Numbered from the stretch's first letter, positions 17,501 through 26,013 are shown. The stretch is 32,029 nucleotides of DNA from Desulfotignum sp. (GCA_021737445.1 JAIPDY010000004.1:1-32029), one strand, 5' to 3'. Translations and numbers: made by a program. Notes: generated by a model not told the origin, from the sequence alone.

Positions 17501-18045
17501 TGGCAGCCAACGCGTCTGAAGAAGCAGAAGCACACCTTTCCAGCATCACGGAAAATGCCGAGCAGTATCTGCGTTTCCAGATCGCCTCCCTTATCCTGGA
17601 ACAGCAGATAGAAACGTACAGAAAAGAAAACCAGGCCCCTGTTTTAGCCAGGGCCGGTGAACTGTTCTCAACACTGACACGGGGATCTTACGCAGGCCTG
17701 AGGGATGAACTGGATGCTTCCGGAAAGCCGGTGCTGCTGGGTGTCCGCCCGGACGATCAGGAGGTGGCCATCGACGGCATGAGTGACGGATCCCGGGACC
17801 AGCTCTATCTGGCCCTGCGCATGGCCACGCTTGAGCAGCATCTGAAAAAGGGGGAACCCATGCCTTTTGTCGTGGATGATATCCTGATCGGGTTTGATGA
17901 TCACCGCACCCGTGTCTGCCTGGAGGTGCTGGCACAACTGTCAAGGTGCATCCAGGTCCTGCTTTTTACGCACCACAGACGGGTACTGGAGCTGGCAGAT
18001 ACCTGTAATGAAACCGACAGGATCTTTCAGCACGCGCTTTTCTGA
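14533..18045 (+). CDS. SbcC/YhaN-like AAA ATPase
   Basis: IYGDNEAGKSTSLRALTGWLFG, long coiled coils, C-terminal DGMSDGSRDQLYLALRMA and FVVDDILIGFDDHR. Confidence 0.9.
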   Translation: MRINRLDLIAFGRFTEKSLDLSEGDLGLHLIYGDNEAGKSTSLRALTGWLFGIPARTSDNFVHANPQLRIGGELQLSTGETIEFVRRKGNKDTLLAYGSDEPLDETRFRRFLPPGIDETIFTRLWGIDHERLIAGGQELLEQSGDLGQALFSAAAGTANLRDILMEMQNSAVDIFKPRGSKAVLNRAISDYKDALKRMREATLPVSTWKALQNDLSKISAAIKEVEKRIDEKNKLKSGLKRINRVKGALAQRRNCLAKMEALGTVLLLPEDFSDQLKTARKTLQHALDLKERLAAKRDALNKESGSLQVREDLLKNEDAISRLYKELGAVEKTLADRPGQDGKRRLLRNEAQTLLKGIRPDMGLDDADHLRPFLNNKKWISELARKKGLLIQKRDGYNAALKDLQDEIKSLESRLENLPAGDIDLTELKAAVASARKAGDIEQRLNDMTTQAAQEKAACENEFARLGNFHKDADALLSMGLPVAETLDRFEKETDDLMEQSRTASQKKQEIEAEKRQAEQELKALLLKEDVPKIADLEASRKDRDQGWALIKQIYIEQRDVGGRLSSDAHDSDLPAVYEKKVALADHISDRLRLDADQVVKRAGLEAAIDHMTSRIADLSTVLEKINQAGADFDTRWAAIWKPLHVAAGTPREMKQWVLKAEKLIEKIHAAKGVSAREKKLREECGHLKTVMSRQIAGFDPSANIQGKSLEALISLCEQRIEKEQKARDRRHKTADLLKDLHIRLKRTRDDLKTVETGLITWTGEWEKAISGLGLKRDAHPETAMETFDHLVSFFKKFDQSEELRKRIYGMDKVKEEFDRRVHEFAGSMEMKTEDKDALTIAGQLHRDLNAAREARAGLIKIKEQLDEKKQEIKDVFITIRQSQEKISELKTRAGVDTVEELIEAGEKSTHKRELLKQVETLEQELNRNGDGFGIEALEKEVNGSDIDGIEGDIDRISSELGELQSERDTLRDQRQTIQHDIRQNDGSAVAANASEEAEAHLSSITENAEQYLRFQIASLILEQQIETYRKENQAPVLARAGELFSTLTRGSYAGLRDELDASGKPVLLGVRPDDQEVAIDGMSDGSRDQLYLALRMATLEQHLKKGEPMPFVVDDILIGFDDHRTRVCLEVLAQLSRCIQVLLFTHHRRVLELADTCNETDRIFQHALF

Positions 18046-19019
18046 TGAATCGATGGAGAAACCCCATGGACAATAACTGCAACGTGCAAAATGTTCAGGA
18101 AAAACATGTTATCTGGGTTCAAGCCGCCAGTGACAGCGGCTGTTCAATATCTGTGTTAAATTCCGTGAGACCGGAAATTCATTCCGTGCTTTTTGATGAA
18201 CTGGTACCGGGGCATCATATAAACCTGCTGTTTCAGGCCACGATCATGGCAGGGCAGGGAGAGCAGGTTGTGTCTGTTCTCGATGACCCGGTCCTGGCAG
18301 ATACGGACTTTCTGCTCGTTGTCGAAGGCGCGGTCCCCTTTGGAAAAAACTATTGTTCCCTGGGTGAGGAAGGGGGCAAAGACATCTCCATTGCCCGGCG
18401 GATAACCGATCTTGCGCGGCACGCCGAAGCGGTGATTGCTGTTGGTACATGTGCGTCGTTTGGAGGAATCTTTGCAAGCTACCCGAACATAACACAATGT
18501 GCAGGGGCGGGAGAACTGCTGGCAAAAGAAAAAATAAACAAACCCCTTATCAATATTCCCGGCTGTCCCCCGCATCCCGACTGGTTCCTGGGCACTCTCG
18601 CTCATTTGATTCTCTTTGGTTTGCCCGGGCCCGAAGAGCTGGATGAGCTGAATCGCCCGAAACTGTTTTACAGTCAATTGATTCATGAAAATTGTCCCAG
18701 ACGTGCGCATTTCGATGCGGGCAGGTTTGCAAAGCGCCTGTCGGAACCTTACTGCCTTTATCTTCTTGGCTGCCGCGGGCCGGTGACCCATGCCGATTGT
18801 CCCACCCGGCAATGGAATAACGGTGTGAACTGGTGCATTGAAAATAATCATCCCTGTATAGGATGTTGTGAGCCGGAGTTTCCAGACGGCACGTCCCCAT
18901 TTTTTGAAAAAAGGCTGGACATCCATGCGCCTGCTTTACGAAAGGACACGTCCGGCAGGCTCAAGGCGCAAAACACGGTAACCGCGTTTTCGGGCCGAAA
19001 TACGGAGGATGGTGATTAA
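18045..19019 (+). CDS. [NiFe]-hydrogenase small subunit, cytoplasmic type (alternative start 18066)
   Basis: GTCASFGGI, NIPGCPPHPDWFLG, HENCPRRAHFDAG, CLYLLGCRGP, DCPTRQWNNGVNWCIENNHPCIGC; no twin-arginine leader. Confidence 0.92.
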   Translation: MNRWRNPMDNNCNVQNVQEKHVIWVQAASDSGCSISVLNSVRPEIHSVLFDELVPGHHINLLFQATIMAGQGEQVVSVLDDPVLADTDFLLVVEGAVPFGKNYCSLGEEGGKDISIARRITDLARHAEAVIAVGTCASFGGIFASYPNITQCAGAGELLAKEKINKPLINIPGCPPHPDWFLGTLAHLILFGLPGPEELDELNRPKLFYSQLIHENCPRRAHFDAGRFAKRLSEPYCLYLLGCRGPVTHADCPTRQWNNGVNWCIENNHPCIGCCEPEFPDGTSPFFEKRLDIHAPALRKDTSGRLKAQNTVTAFSGRNTEDGD

Positions 19020-19020
19020 A

Positions 19021-20580
19021 GTGACAGAAATAACGATCGATCCTGTAACGCGGGTAGAAGGGCATCTTAAGGTTACCGCAAAGGTGGATGACAAAGAGGT
19101 CAAGGATGTCGAATGTTCCGGGGTTCTGTTCCGTGGTTTCGAAGTTTTCCTGAAAGACAGAGATCCCAGAGACGCACAACGCCTGACCCAGCGCATATGC
19201 GGCGTATGTCCTTCAGCGCATGCCACTGCGGCCGCGCTTGCCCTGGACAATGCGTTTGGCATTGAGAATCAGATAACTGACAACGGCCGGATAATCCGCA
19301 ATCTTATCCTGGGCTGCAATTTTTTGCAATCGCATATTCTGCATTTTTATCATCTTGCAGCGCTTGATTATGTGGATGTTACTGCCGCCGGCGGCTATGC
19401 CGGGCATGACCCTGATTTACAATCATTGCGCAAATTTCTTGCCAGAAAACATCTTGAGCCTTTTTTTCCCCGGTACGAAGGAGATTACAGATTATCCAGA
19501 AAGCAGAATCAAAAGGCATGCGCCCATTACGTCCAGGCCCTGCGGGTGAGGCGGAAGGCCCATGAAATTCTCTGTGTCTTCGGGGGAAAAATGCCGCATA
19601 GTATGACAATCGTGCCCGGCGGCGTAACCACCACGCCGTCAGCCGACAAGATCACCTCTTTTCTGAGCGGGTTGAACGAAATTCGCAGATTCATCAATAA
19701 TGTGTATCTGCCTGATATACTGATGATCGCCCGGACATATGACGATTATTTTGCGATCGGCAAAGGCGCTGATAGATTTTTGTCTTACGGCGTGTTCGAT
19801 CTTGAAGCGCGCTGCGGAACTCCGGTTGACCGCAGCTGTTTTCTGCCCCAGGGGGTTATGGACAGTTCCTTGAACAGGGCGGATACGGATCTGGCGAAAA
19901 TAACCGAGGAAGTCACGCATTCCTGGTACGATGATCAAGGGGGAAACACCCATCCTTCCAGGGAAAAAACAACCCCTCTCAGGGGAAAAAAACAAGCCTG
20001 TTCGTGGGTGAAGTCGCCGCGTTATCAAGGCAAAGTCACGGAGGTGGGTCCTCTTTCCAGGATGCTCGCTGCGTATGTTTCTGACCATAACGGCGCAAAA
20101 AACATCATCAATTCCGTATTGTCGGAAGTTGGCGCTCAACCGTCTGATCTGCTTTCGGTCTGCGGAAGACATGCGGCACGGGCAATTGAAGCCAAGCTGA
20201 TAGCCGATGCCATGGCAGAGTGGGTTTTACAGGTCAAGCCCGGGGTGCCTGTTTGCGTCGATTATCAGCTGCCCGATCAGGCAGAGGGTGTCGGCATTAC
20301 GGACGCGCCAAGGGGCGCACTGGGTCACTGGATCAAGATAGCAGACAAAAAAATCGCAAATTATCAGCTCGTGGCGCCGACCACATGGAATGCCTCGCCA
20401 AAAGATGCCGGAAATAATCCGGGCCCCATGGAGCAGGCCATACTGGGCACCAAAGTTCAGGATGAGAACAATCCATATGAAATTGTAAGAATCCTGCGGT
20501 CATTCGATCCGTGCCTTGCCTGCGCCGTGCATGCTGTGGACGTTAAGGGACGCAATTTAAGAGAATACAAAATTTCCTAG
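19021..20580 (+). CDS. [NiFe]-hydrogenase large subunit (probable GTG start)
   Basis: RVEGH, L1 RICGVCPSAH, L2 DPCLACAVH followed by a 15-aa tail AVDVKGRNLREYKIS. Confidence 0.93.
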   Translation: MTEITIDPVTRVEGHLKVTAKVDDKEVKDVECSGVLFRGFEVFLKDRDPRDAQRLTQRICGVCPSAHATAAALALDNAFGIENQITDNGRIIRNLILGCNFLQSHILHFYHLAALDYVDVTAAGGYAGHDPDLQSLRKFLARKHLEPFFPRYEGDYRLSRKQNQKACAHYVQALRVRRKAHEILCVFGGKMPHSMTIVPGGVTTTPSADKITSFLSGLNEIRRFINNVYLPDILMIARTYDDYFAIGKGADRFLSYGVFDLEARCGTPVDRSCFLPQGVMDSSLNRADTDLAKITEEVTHSWYDDQGGNTHPSREKTTPLRGKKQACSWVKSPRYQGKVTEVGPLSRMLAAYVSDHNGAKNIINSVLSEVGAQPSDLLSVCGRHAARAIEAKLIADAMAEWVLQVKPGVPVCVDYQLPDQAEGVGITDAPRGALGHWIKIADKKIANYQLVAPTTWNASPKDAGNNPGPMEQAILGTKVQDENNPYEIVRILRSFDPCLACAVHAVDVKGRNLREYKIS

Positions 20581-20628
20581 CAGGGGCGCAATCCATGACG
20601 AATGAGGCCGTTCAAAGGAGAATAAGCA

Positions 20629-21315
20629 ATGCTTGTCAGTGAAATGAAGCCGGATGAAGAAATCCTGGATATGCTCGAGATGGTTCACAGCATATATCTT
20701 GTGGGATGTAACGGGTGCGCCGAGGTATGCAAAACAGGGGGAGCAAAAGCGGTGGCGGCGTACCGAAAATTTCTGGAGACGCAGGATAAGGAAGTGTCCG
20801 GGATATGCAATGTAGACTTTCTTTGCAATAACGTGCTTACCGGCACCCGGCTGGTCAGAGAGATTGAGCCGATTGACCGGTCAGAAGCGATTCTGGTTTT
20901 TTCCTGTGGCGTGGGCGTACAGGTTGTAGGTGCGGTTGTGGACAAGCCGGTTTTTCCGGCGGCCAATACAATTTCGATGGGGGGGCATTTCGGGCTGTGG
21001 CCTGGGGCAGAAAAATGCGCGCAATGTGGTAACTGCGTGCTTGGCTATACCGGTGGTATATGCCCCGTAACCGGTTGTGCCAAAAGTCTGGTGAACGGAC
21101 AGTGCGGCGGAACCACCCGCGGCGGCGACTGCGAGGTGGAAAAAGGCCGGCCCTGTGCCTGGCTGCAGATTTACGAGCGCCTGAAGACAATCGACAGGCT
21201 CGATCTTTACCGCCGGATACTGGCGCCGCAGGATAAGTCCAAATTAATGCCGGGAGTGAAACAGAGAAAAACCCTTTACTGGGCCATCGATCAGGATGTG
21301 AAACGCAAAGAGTGA
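20629..21315 (+). CDS. metV: MetV-like protein (methylene-THF reductase C-terminal/zinc-binding domain)
   Basis: VGCNGCAEVCKTGGAKAV, CAQCGNCVLGYTGGICPVTGCAKSLVNGQCGG; directly precedes metF. Confidence 0.85.
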   Translation: MLVSEMKPDEEILDMLEMVHSIYLVGCNGCAEVCKTGGAKAVAAYRKFLETQDKEVSGICNVDFLCNNVLTGTRLVREIEPIDRSEAILVFSCGVGVQVVGAVVDKPVFPAANTISMGGHFGLWPGAEKCAQCGNCVLGYTGGICPVTGCAKSLVNGQCGGTTRGGDCEVEKGRPCAWLQIYERLKTIDRLDLYRRILAPQDKSKLMPGVKQRKTLYWAIDQDVKRKE

Positions 21316-21349
21316 TCATGGTCCCTGTATGTTGGAAAAAGAGGATACA

Positions 21350-22240
21350 ATGAGCGTCAGTCAGCTGCAACACAAACTTGAAAACAGGTCATTCGTTGTG
21401 ACCGGTGAAACAGGTCCTCCCAAGGGAACAAACATGAACCAATGTCTGCACAGGGCTGAAAACCATCTCAAGGGCAGGTGTGATGCGGTTAACGTGACTG
21501 ACAATCAAAGCGCGATCATGCGGACAGGATCGCTGGCCACCTGTCGCCTGTTCATGGACAGGGACATGGAACCGGTTTTCCAGATGGTGTGCCGTGATAG
21601 AAATGCGATTGCATTGCAATCCGACATACTGTCTGCATACGCCCTTGGCATCCGCAATGTACTGGCCCTTACCGGTGACCACCAGGCCCTGGGCGACCAT
21701 CCCCAGGCATCCGGGGTATTTGACCTCGATTCGGTAAGTTTATTGAAGGCGCTTTGCACTCTGGAATCGGGCAGGGATATCTCCGGAAATGTGTTGGACG
21801 GTGCCCCGAAATTCTGCAAGGGGGCTGTTGTTACGCCGGGTGCAGAACCCGTGGAGCCCCAGATCATCAAAATGGAAAAGAAGGTTGAAGCAGGCGCACA
21901 GTTTTTCCAGACACAGGCTGTTTACGACATCAAGCAGTTTGAAACGTTCATGAAACGGGTTGAAAAATTCAATGTTCCCGTTCTGGCCGGCCAGGTGATT
22001 CTGAAATCAGCTGGAATGGCGAGGTTCTTGAATGCCAACGTCTCCGGAATAAACGTACCTGAGCATCTTATCTCCAAACTGGAGAAAGATAAAGAAGCGG
22101 CCAAATCCGGTCAAACAGGAGCGAGAATTTGTGCGGACTTTGTAAAGGAAGCCAAAGCAATGTGCCAGGGTGTCCATTTGATGACGCTGGGCTGGGATCA
22201 TCTTGTGCCGGATATTTTTGAGATGGCAGATTTAGGCTGA
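21350..22240 (+). CDS. metF: 5,10-methylenetetrahydrofolate reductase
   Basis: FVVTGETGPPKGTN, DAVNVTDNQSA, ALTGDHQALGDHPQASGVFDLDSVSLLKAL, GAQFFQTQAVYD; ATG at 21350 preferred. Confidence 0.9.
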   Translation: MSVSQLQHKLENRSFVVTGETGPPKGTNMNQCLHRAENHLKGRCDAVNVTDNQSAIMRTGSLATCRLFMDRDMEPVFQMVCRDRNAIALQSDILSAYALGIRNVLALTGDHQALGDHPQASGVFDLDSVSLLKALCTLESGRDISGNVLDGAPKFCKGAVVTPGAEPVEPQIIKMEKKVEAGAQFFQTQAVYDIKQFETFMKRVEKFNVPVLAGQVILKSAGMARFLNANVSGINVPEHLISKLEKDKEAAKSGQTGARICADFVKEAKAMCQGVHLMTLGWDHLVPDIFEMADLG

Positions 22241-22323
22241 AATGGCCGGCATTTCCAGACGATTGCAGCGGAAAATTGCACGATCTTATCCAAAACACGA
22301 TGATGGGCGATCATGTCGGGCGG

Positions 22324-22458
22324 TCAGTGGAGCAACCCGAGCACGCCGATAATAATGAGATAACCGGCAACGATATAATTCAATAATTTCGGCATAACAA
22401 AAATCAATACGCCGGCGATAATAGAAATTATCGGTTGTAATGTGATATCAATTTGCAT
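22324..22458 (-). CDS. DUF3096-like 44-aa membrane protein (below the supplied ORF cutoff)
   Basis: Read by eye: MQIDITLQPIISIIAGVLIFVMPKLLNYIVAGYLIIIGVLGLLH*. Confidence 0.7.
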   Translation of the reverse strand: MQIDITLQPIISIIAGVLIFVMPKLLNYIVAGYLIIIGVLGLLH

Positions 22459-22748
22459 GACTTCATCCTTTCCAAGCGCTGCATGAACCGATATTTCATC
22501 CGTTCATGTATTCGATTATGGGGTAAACGTTTCATTCTTTCTTGTTACTTCAATCTTTGTGCCAGCGTTGTAACATGCAGGATCGTTTTCCATATCTAAC
22601 TGATTTCGTTTAATCAATCAATTACAAGCGTACTATCAGGTTGCCATGCGCAGTCATAAAAAAAAGATCATATGCGACCAGTGGCCATATATGGCCGATT
22701 TTTGATATCGCTTGTTTTTAAGGAGGTCTCAGCTGGGCAGGATCTCTG

Positions 22749-24125
22749 TCACGCCGCCTTTTTTACCATCAATTCTCTTGTTTTTGCCACTTCCGCACTC
22801 TCCACATACGCATCAAAGGTCATCAAACGGTCGATAATACCGGCGGGTGTAAGCTCGATTACCCGGTTGACAAGCGTATTGACAAACTCATGATCATGGG
22901 AGGTGAAAAGCACCACCTCCGGAAAATGGATCAGGCTGTTATTCAATGCCGTGATGGATTCGAGATCCAGGTGATTGGTGGGCTCATCCAGGATCAGGGC
23001 ATTGGATCGGGCAAGCATCATGCGCGAAAGCATGCACCGCACCTTTTCCCCGCCTGAAAGCACATCCGTGGTTTTGAGGGCATCCTCCCCTGAAAAGAGC
23101 ATGCGCCCTAAAAACGTGCGGGCAAAGCTTTCTCCCTCTTTGGGAGGGGCAAACTGAAGCAGCCATTCAATCAGGTTCAGGTTCCCGTTGAAATACCCCT
23201 GGTGCTCTTTGGGAAAATAGGAGTGGCTGATGGTGGTTCCCCACCGGTAGCTGCCTTTATCAGGTTCCATCTCTCCTGCAATGATCTGGAAGAGGGTGGT
23301 TTTGGCCAGGCTGTTACTTCCCATGAAAGCGATTTTGTCATTTTTATTGACGGTAAAACTGACATTATCAAGAACAATTTCCCCGTCAATGGTCTTTGAA
23401 ACCCCTTCCACTTCAAGGATAATATTGCCGCAGGGCCGTTCCGGGGTAAACCGGATAAACGGGTAATTTCTCGATGATACGGGCATGTCTTCAATGGTCA
23501 GTTTTTCCAGCAGTTTTTTTCTGGAGGTGGCCTGTCTGGACTTGGATGCATTGGAAGAAAATCTCTGGATAAAGGTCTTGAGTTCATTGGCCCGGTCCGT
23601 GATTTTTTTGTTGTCCGCCTGTTTTTGGTTCAGGTGCAGCTGACTGGCCTGGTACCAGAAATCATAATTTCCCGCGTACACGGCAATTTTACCAAAATCA
23701 ATGTCTGCAATGTGGGTGCAGACCTGATTCATGAAATGGCGGTCATGGGATACCACAATGACGGTATTTTTAAACCGGTACAGAAAGTCTTCCAGCCAGG
23801 CGATCGAGTGAATGTCCAGATTGTTGGTGGGCTCATCGAGCAACAGCACATCCGGGTTTCCGAACAGGGCCTGGGCCAGGAGCACCCGGTGTGTATCAAA
23901 GGCAAAGTGGTCCTGTCGTAACACGGCAATTCTTTCTTTGGGGCCCACACTGATGTCGCCTGTATCCGGTTCGATCTCTCTGGCCAGAATTTTTAAAAAA
24001 GTGGATTTTCCCGCGCCATTGGCCCCGATAAGCCCGTAACAGTTTCCGGGTTTGAACATAATGTTTACATCTTTGAACAGCACCTGTTTACCATAAGCCA
24101 GGGCTATGTTATTTGCACAGATCAT
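22749..24125 (-). CDS. ABC-F family ATPase (YbiT-like) with internal deletion in the first ABC domain
   Basis: GANGAGKST, LLLDEPTNNLDIHSI, SRFSSNASKSRQATSR-type linker, LSGGEKVRCM, LILDEPTNHLD; the segment between VLRQDHFAFD and RVLLAQALFG is missing. Confidence 0.85.
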   Translation of the reverse strand: MICANNIALAYGKQVLFKDVNIMFKPGNCYGLIGANGAGKSTFLKILAREIEPDTGDISVGPKERIAVLRQDHFAFDTHRVLLAQALFGNPDVLLLDEPTNNLDIHSIAWLEDFLYRFKNTVIVVSHDRHFMNQVCTHIADIDFGKIAVYAGNYDFWYQASQLHLNQKQADNKKITDRANELKTFIQRFSSNASKSRQATSRKKLLEKLTIEDMPVSSRNYPFIRFTPERPCGNIILEVEGVSKTIDGEIVLDNVSFTVNKNDKIAFMGSNSLAKTTLFQIIAGEMEPDKGSYRWGTTISHSYFPKEHQGYFNGNLNLIEWLLQFAPPKEGESFARTFLGRMLFSGEDALKTTDVLSGGEKVRCMLSRMMLARSNALILDEPTNHLDLESITALNNSLIHFPEVVLFTSHDHEFVNTLVNRVIELTPAGIIDRLMTFDAYVESAEVAKTRELMVKKAA

Positions 24126-24150
24126 ATGTATGTCAGCTTCCTTGTTATCG

Positions 24151-24184
24151 AAATAAAAAAAACCACAGGAGAAGTATCCTGTGG
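24151..24184 (-). terminator. Intrinsic terminator/attenuator hairpin just upstream of the ABC-F gene
   Basis: On the minus strand ccacagga-tacttc-tcctgtgg followed by TTTTTTTT; 38 nt before the ABC-F ATG. Confidence 0.65.
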
Positions 24185-24335
24185 CTGAAACAACTCACTG
24201 CATAGTGCCGGTTTTTTGAATAAAAAGCAAGACTTTTAAAGGAAAAGACAAGGATCAACTTACACAATGTCCAGCCTCACCGAACTGTGTGAACAGGAAA
24301 CGGATTGAACAGATTCGCATCCGTACTGGATTCCA

Positions 24336-24364
24336 TTGACAAATGAATTTGGACAGACTATTCT
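24336..24364 (+). promoter_or_regulatory. Putative hipBA promoter
   Basis: TTGACA (24336-24341), 17-nt spacer, TATTCT (24359-24364). Confidence 0.4.
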
Positions 24365-24425
24365 GTGATTTACAGGAAGAACATTAAGCTGTTTTATGAT
24401 CTATTTGTAAACCATTGGAGAAATA

Positions 24426-24764
24426 ATGCCAACACCTGTCATACGCACCTACTCACGCTATAGCCGCGATGCGGCTGCCTTGCTGGGCGTGTTGATTCGA
24501 AAAGCGCGTAATGAGCGTAAACTGACTGCTCAGGAACTGGCGGAGCGCGCCGGTATTTCCAGAGGATTGCTGCAACGCATTGAAAAGGGGAATCTCAAAT
24601 GTGAAATCGGGGCCGTGTTTGAAGTGGCAGCCATTGCCGGCATCAAGCTGTTTGATGCTGATGAGAGTGCTATGATGAAGCACCTGGAACGAACCAGGGA
24701 AACGCTGGCACTCCTGCCAAAATCTGTTCGAAAGAGATCAAAACCGGTGCACGATGACTTCTAA
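24426..24764 (+). CDS. HipB-like XRE-family antitoxin
   Basis: LGVLIRKARNERKLTAQELAERAGISRGLLQRIEKGNLKCEIGAVFEVAAIAGI. Confidence 0.85.
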   Translation: MPTPVIRTYSRYSRDAAALLGVLIRKARNERKLTAQELAERAGISRGLLQRIEKGNLKCEIGAVFEVAAIAGIKLFDADESAMMKHLERTRETLALLPKSVRKRSKPVHDDF

Positions 24765-26013
24765 CCCAGAGAAGGAAGCCTTTGTCTGGATATGGCTGCC
24801 CGGTGAAATCGAGCCTGTCGTGGCTGGACGGCTGGAAGCGGATAACGGCAATATCTTGTTCAATTATGGTAAAAGCTATCTGAATCGTGCCGGCAGCAGC
24901 AACCCTTTGATGGCAATCTATGAACCTGAATTGCCGCTGAAAGCCGGAGTACTCCCCTTGCCGGAGGGGTTGAGCATGCCTGGCTGTATAAGAGATGCCG
25001 GGCCTGATGCGTGGGGCAGGCGCGTGATTATCAATAAAAAATTTGGACGTAAAGGTGCCGGCACTGATACTGCCGAACTGGATGAATTGACCTACCTGCT
25101 GGAGTCTGGTTCGGACCGGATCGGTGCGCTTGATTTTCAACGCTCTCCTGCAGAATATGTTCCGCGTACGGCAGATAATGCCAGTATGGAAGAGTTGATT
25201 GAATCTGCAGAACGGGTCGAAAAAGGTGTCCCCCTCACACCGGAACTGGACCAGGCACTGTTTCACGCCAGCTCCATTGGCGGAGCCCGCCCCAAAGCCC
25301 TGGTTCAGGACCAGGGTAAAAAATACGTGGCAAAATTTTCATCCGGCACGGATCTGTACAGCGTCGTCAAAGCGGAGTTCATTGCCATGCGGCTGGCTGC
25401 ACTGGCTGGATTGAATGTCGCGCCAGTGAAACTGAAAAAAGCAGCCGGCAAAGATGTCTTGTTGATTGAGCGTTTTGACCGCATACCCAAAGGTGACAGG
25501 TGGACACGGAAGGCCATGGTTTCTGCCCTGACGCTTTTGGGCCTGGATGACATGATGGCGAGATACGCCAGCTATGAAACCTTATCCGAAATTATCCGCC
25601 ACCGGTTTACCCGTCCCGGGCATACATTGAAAGAACTTTTCTCCCGGCTCGTCTTCAATATCCTGTGCGGCAATACCGATGATCATGCCCGGAATCACGC
25701 AGCATTCTGGGACGGTAAAGCACTGACCCTGACGCCTGCCTATGACATCTGTCCGCAGGGCCGGACAGGCAATGTAGCATCTCAAGCCATGCTCATATCC
25801 GGTGACAATAACCTGAGCCAGCTGAAAACCTGCATACAGACGGCGCACAATTTTTTTGTTTCAGAACAGGCGGCCCGGGAAACATTCGGCGCCATGACGG
25901 ATGCAATAGAGCAGAACTGGGATGCTGTCTGTGAAGAAGCAGAACTGGGCGAGGTTGATAAAACGCTTCTCTGGAGGCGGCAGTTTCTGAATCCTTTTTC
26001 GGTTGAGCAATAG
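24754..26013 (+). CDS. HipA-family serine/threonine kinase toxin
   Basis: SSIGGARPKALV, FNILCGNTDDHARNHAAFWDG, LTPAYDICP. Confidence 0.92.
   Translation: MTSNPEKEAFVWIWLPGEIEPVVAGRLEADNGNILFNYGKSYLNRAGSSNPLMAIYEPELPLKAGVLPLPEGLSMPGCIRDAGPDAWGRRVIINKKFGRKGAGTDTAELDELTYLLESGSDRIGALDFQRSPAEYVPRTADNASMEELIESAERVEKGVPLTPELDQALFHASSIGGARPKALVQDQGKKYVAKFSSGTDLYSVVKAEFIAMRLAALAGLNVAPVKLKKAAGKDVLLIERFDRIPKGDRWTRKAMVSALTLLGLDDMMARYASYETLSEIIRHRFTRPGHTLKELFSRLVFNILCGNTDDHARNHAAFWDGKALTLTPAYDICPQGRTGNVASQAMLISGDNNLSQLKTCIQTAHNFFVSEQAARETFGAMTDAIEQNWDAVCEEAELGEVDKTLLWRRQFLNPFSVEQ

Noticed and set aside
18156-18926. 256-aa minus-strand ORF opposite the hydrogenase small subunit
   Set aside because: Antisense to a gene with all expected cysteine motifs; no family signature of its own.
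18045-20580. Group 3 (Mvh/F420- or NAD-linked) hydrogenase
   Set aside because: Small subunit carries the full C-terminal set of medial and distal cluster ligands typical of group 1/2-like small subunits, unlike short group 3 small subunits. Exact subgroup left open.
22683-22696. Perfect 14-bp palindrome ggccatatatggcc
   Set aside because: No U-tract directly after it and no adjacent regulator; may be a chance site or restriction-type palindrome, so not called as a feature.
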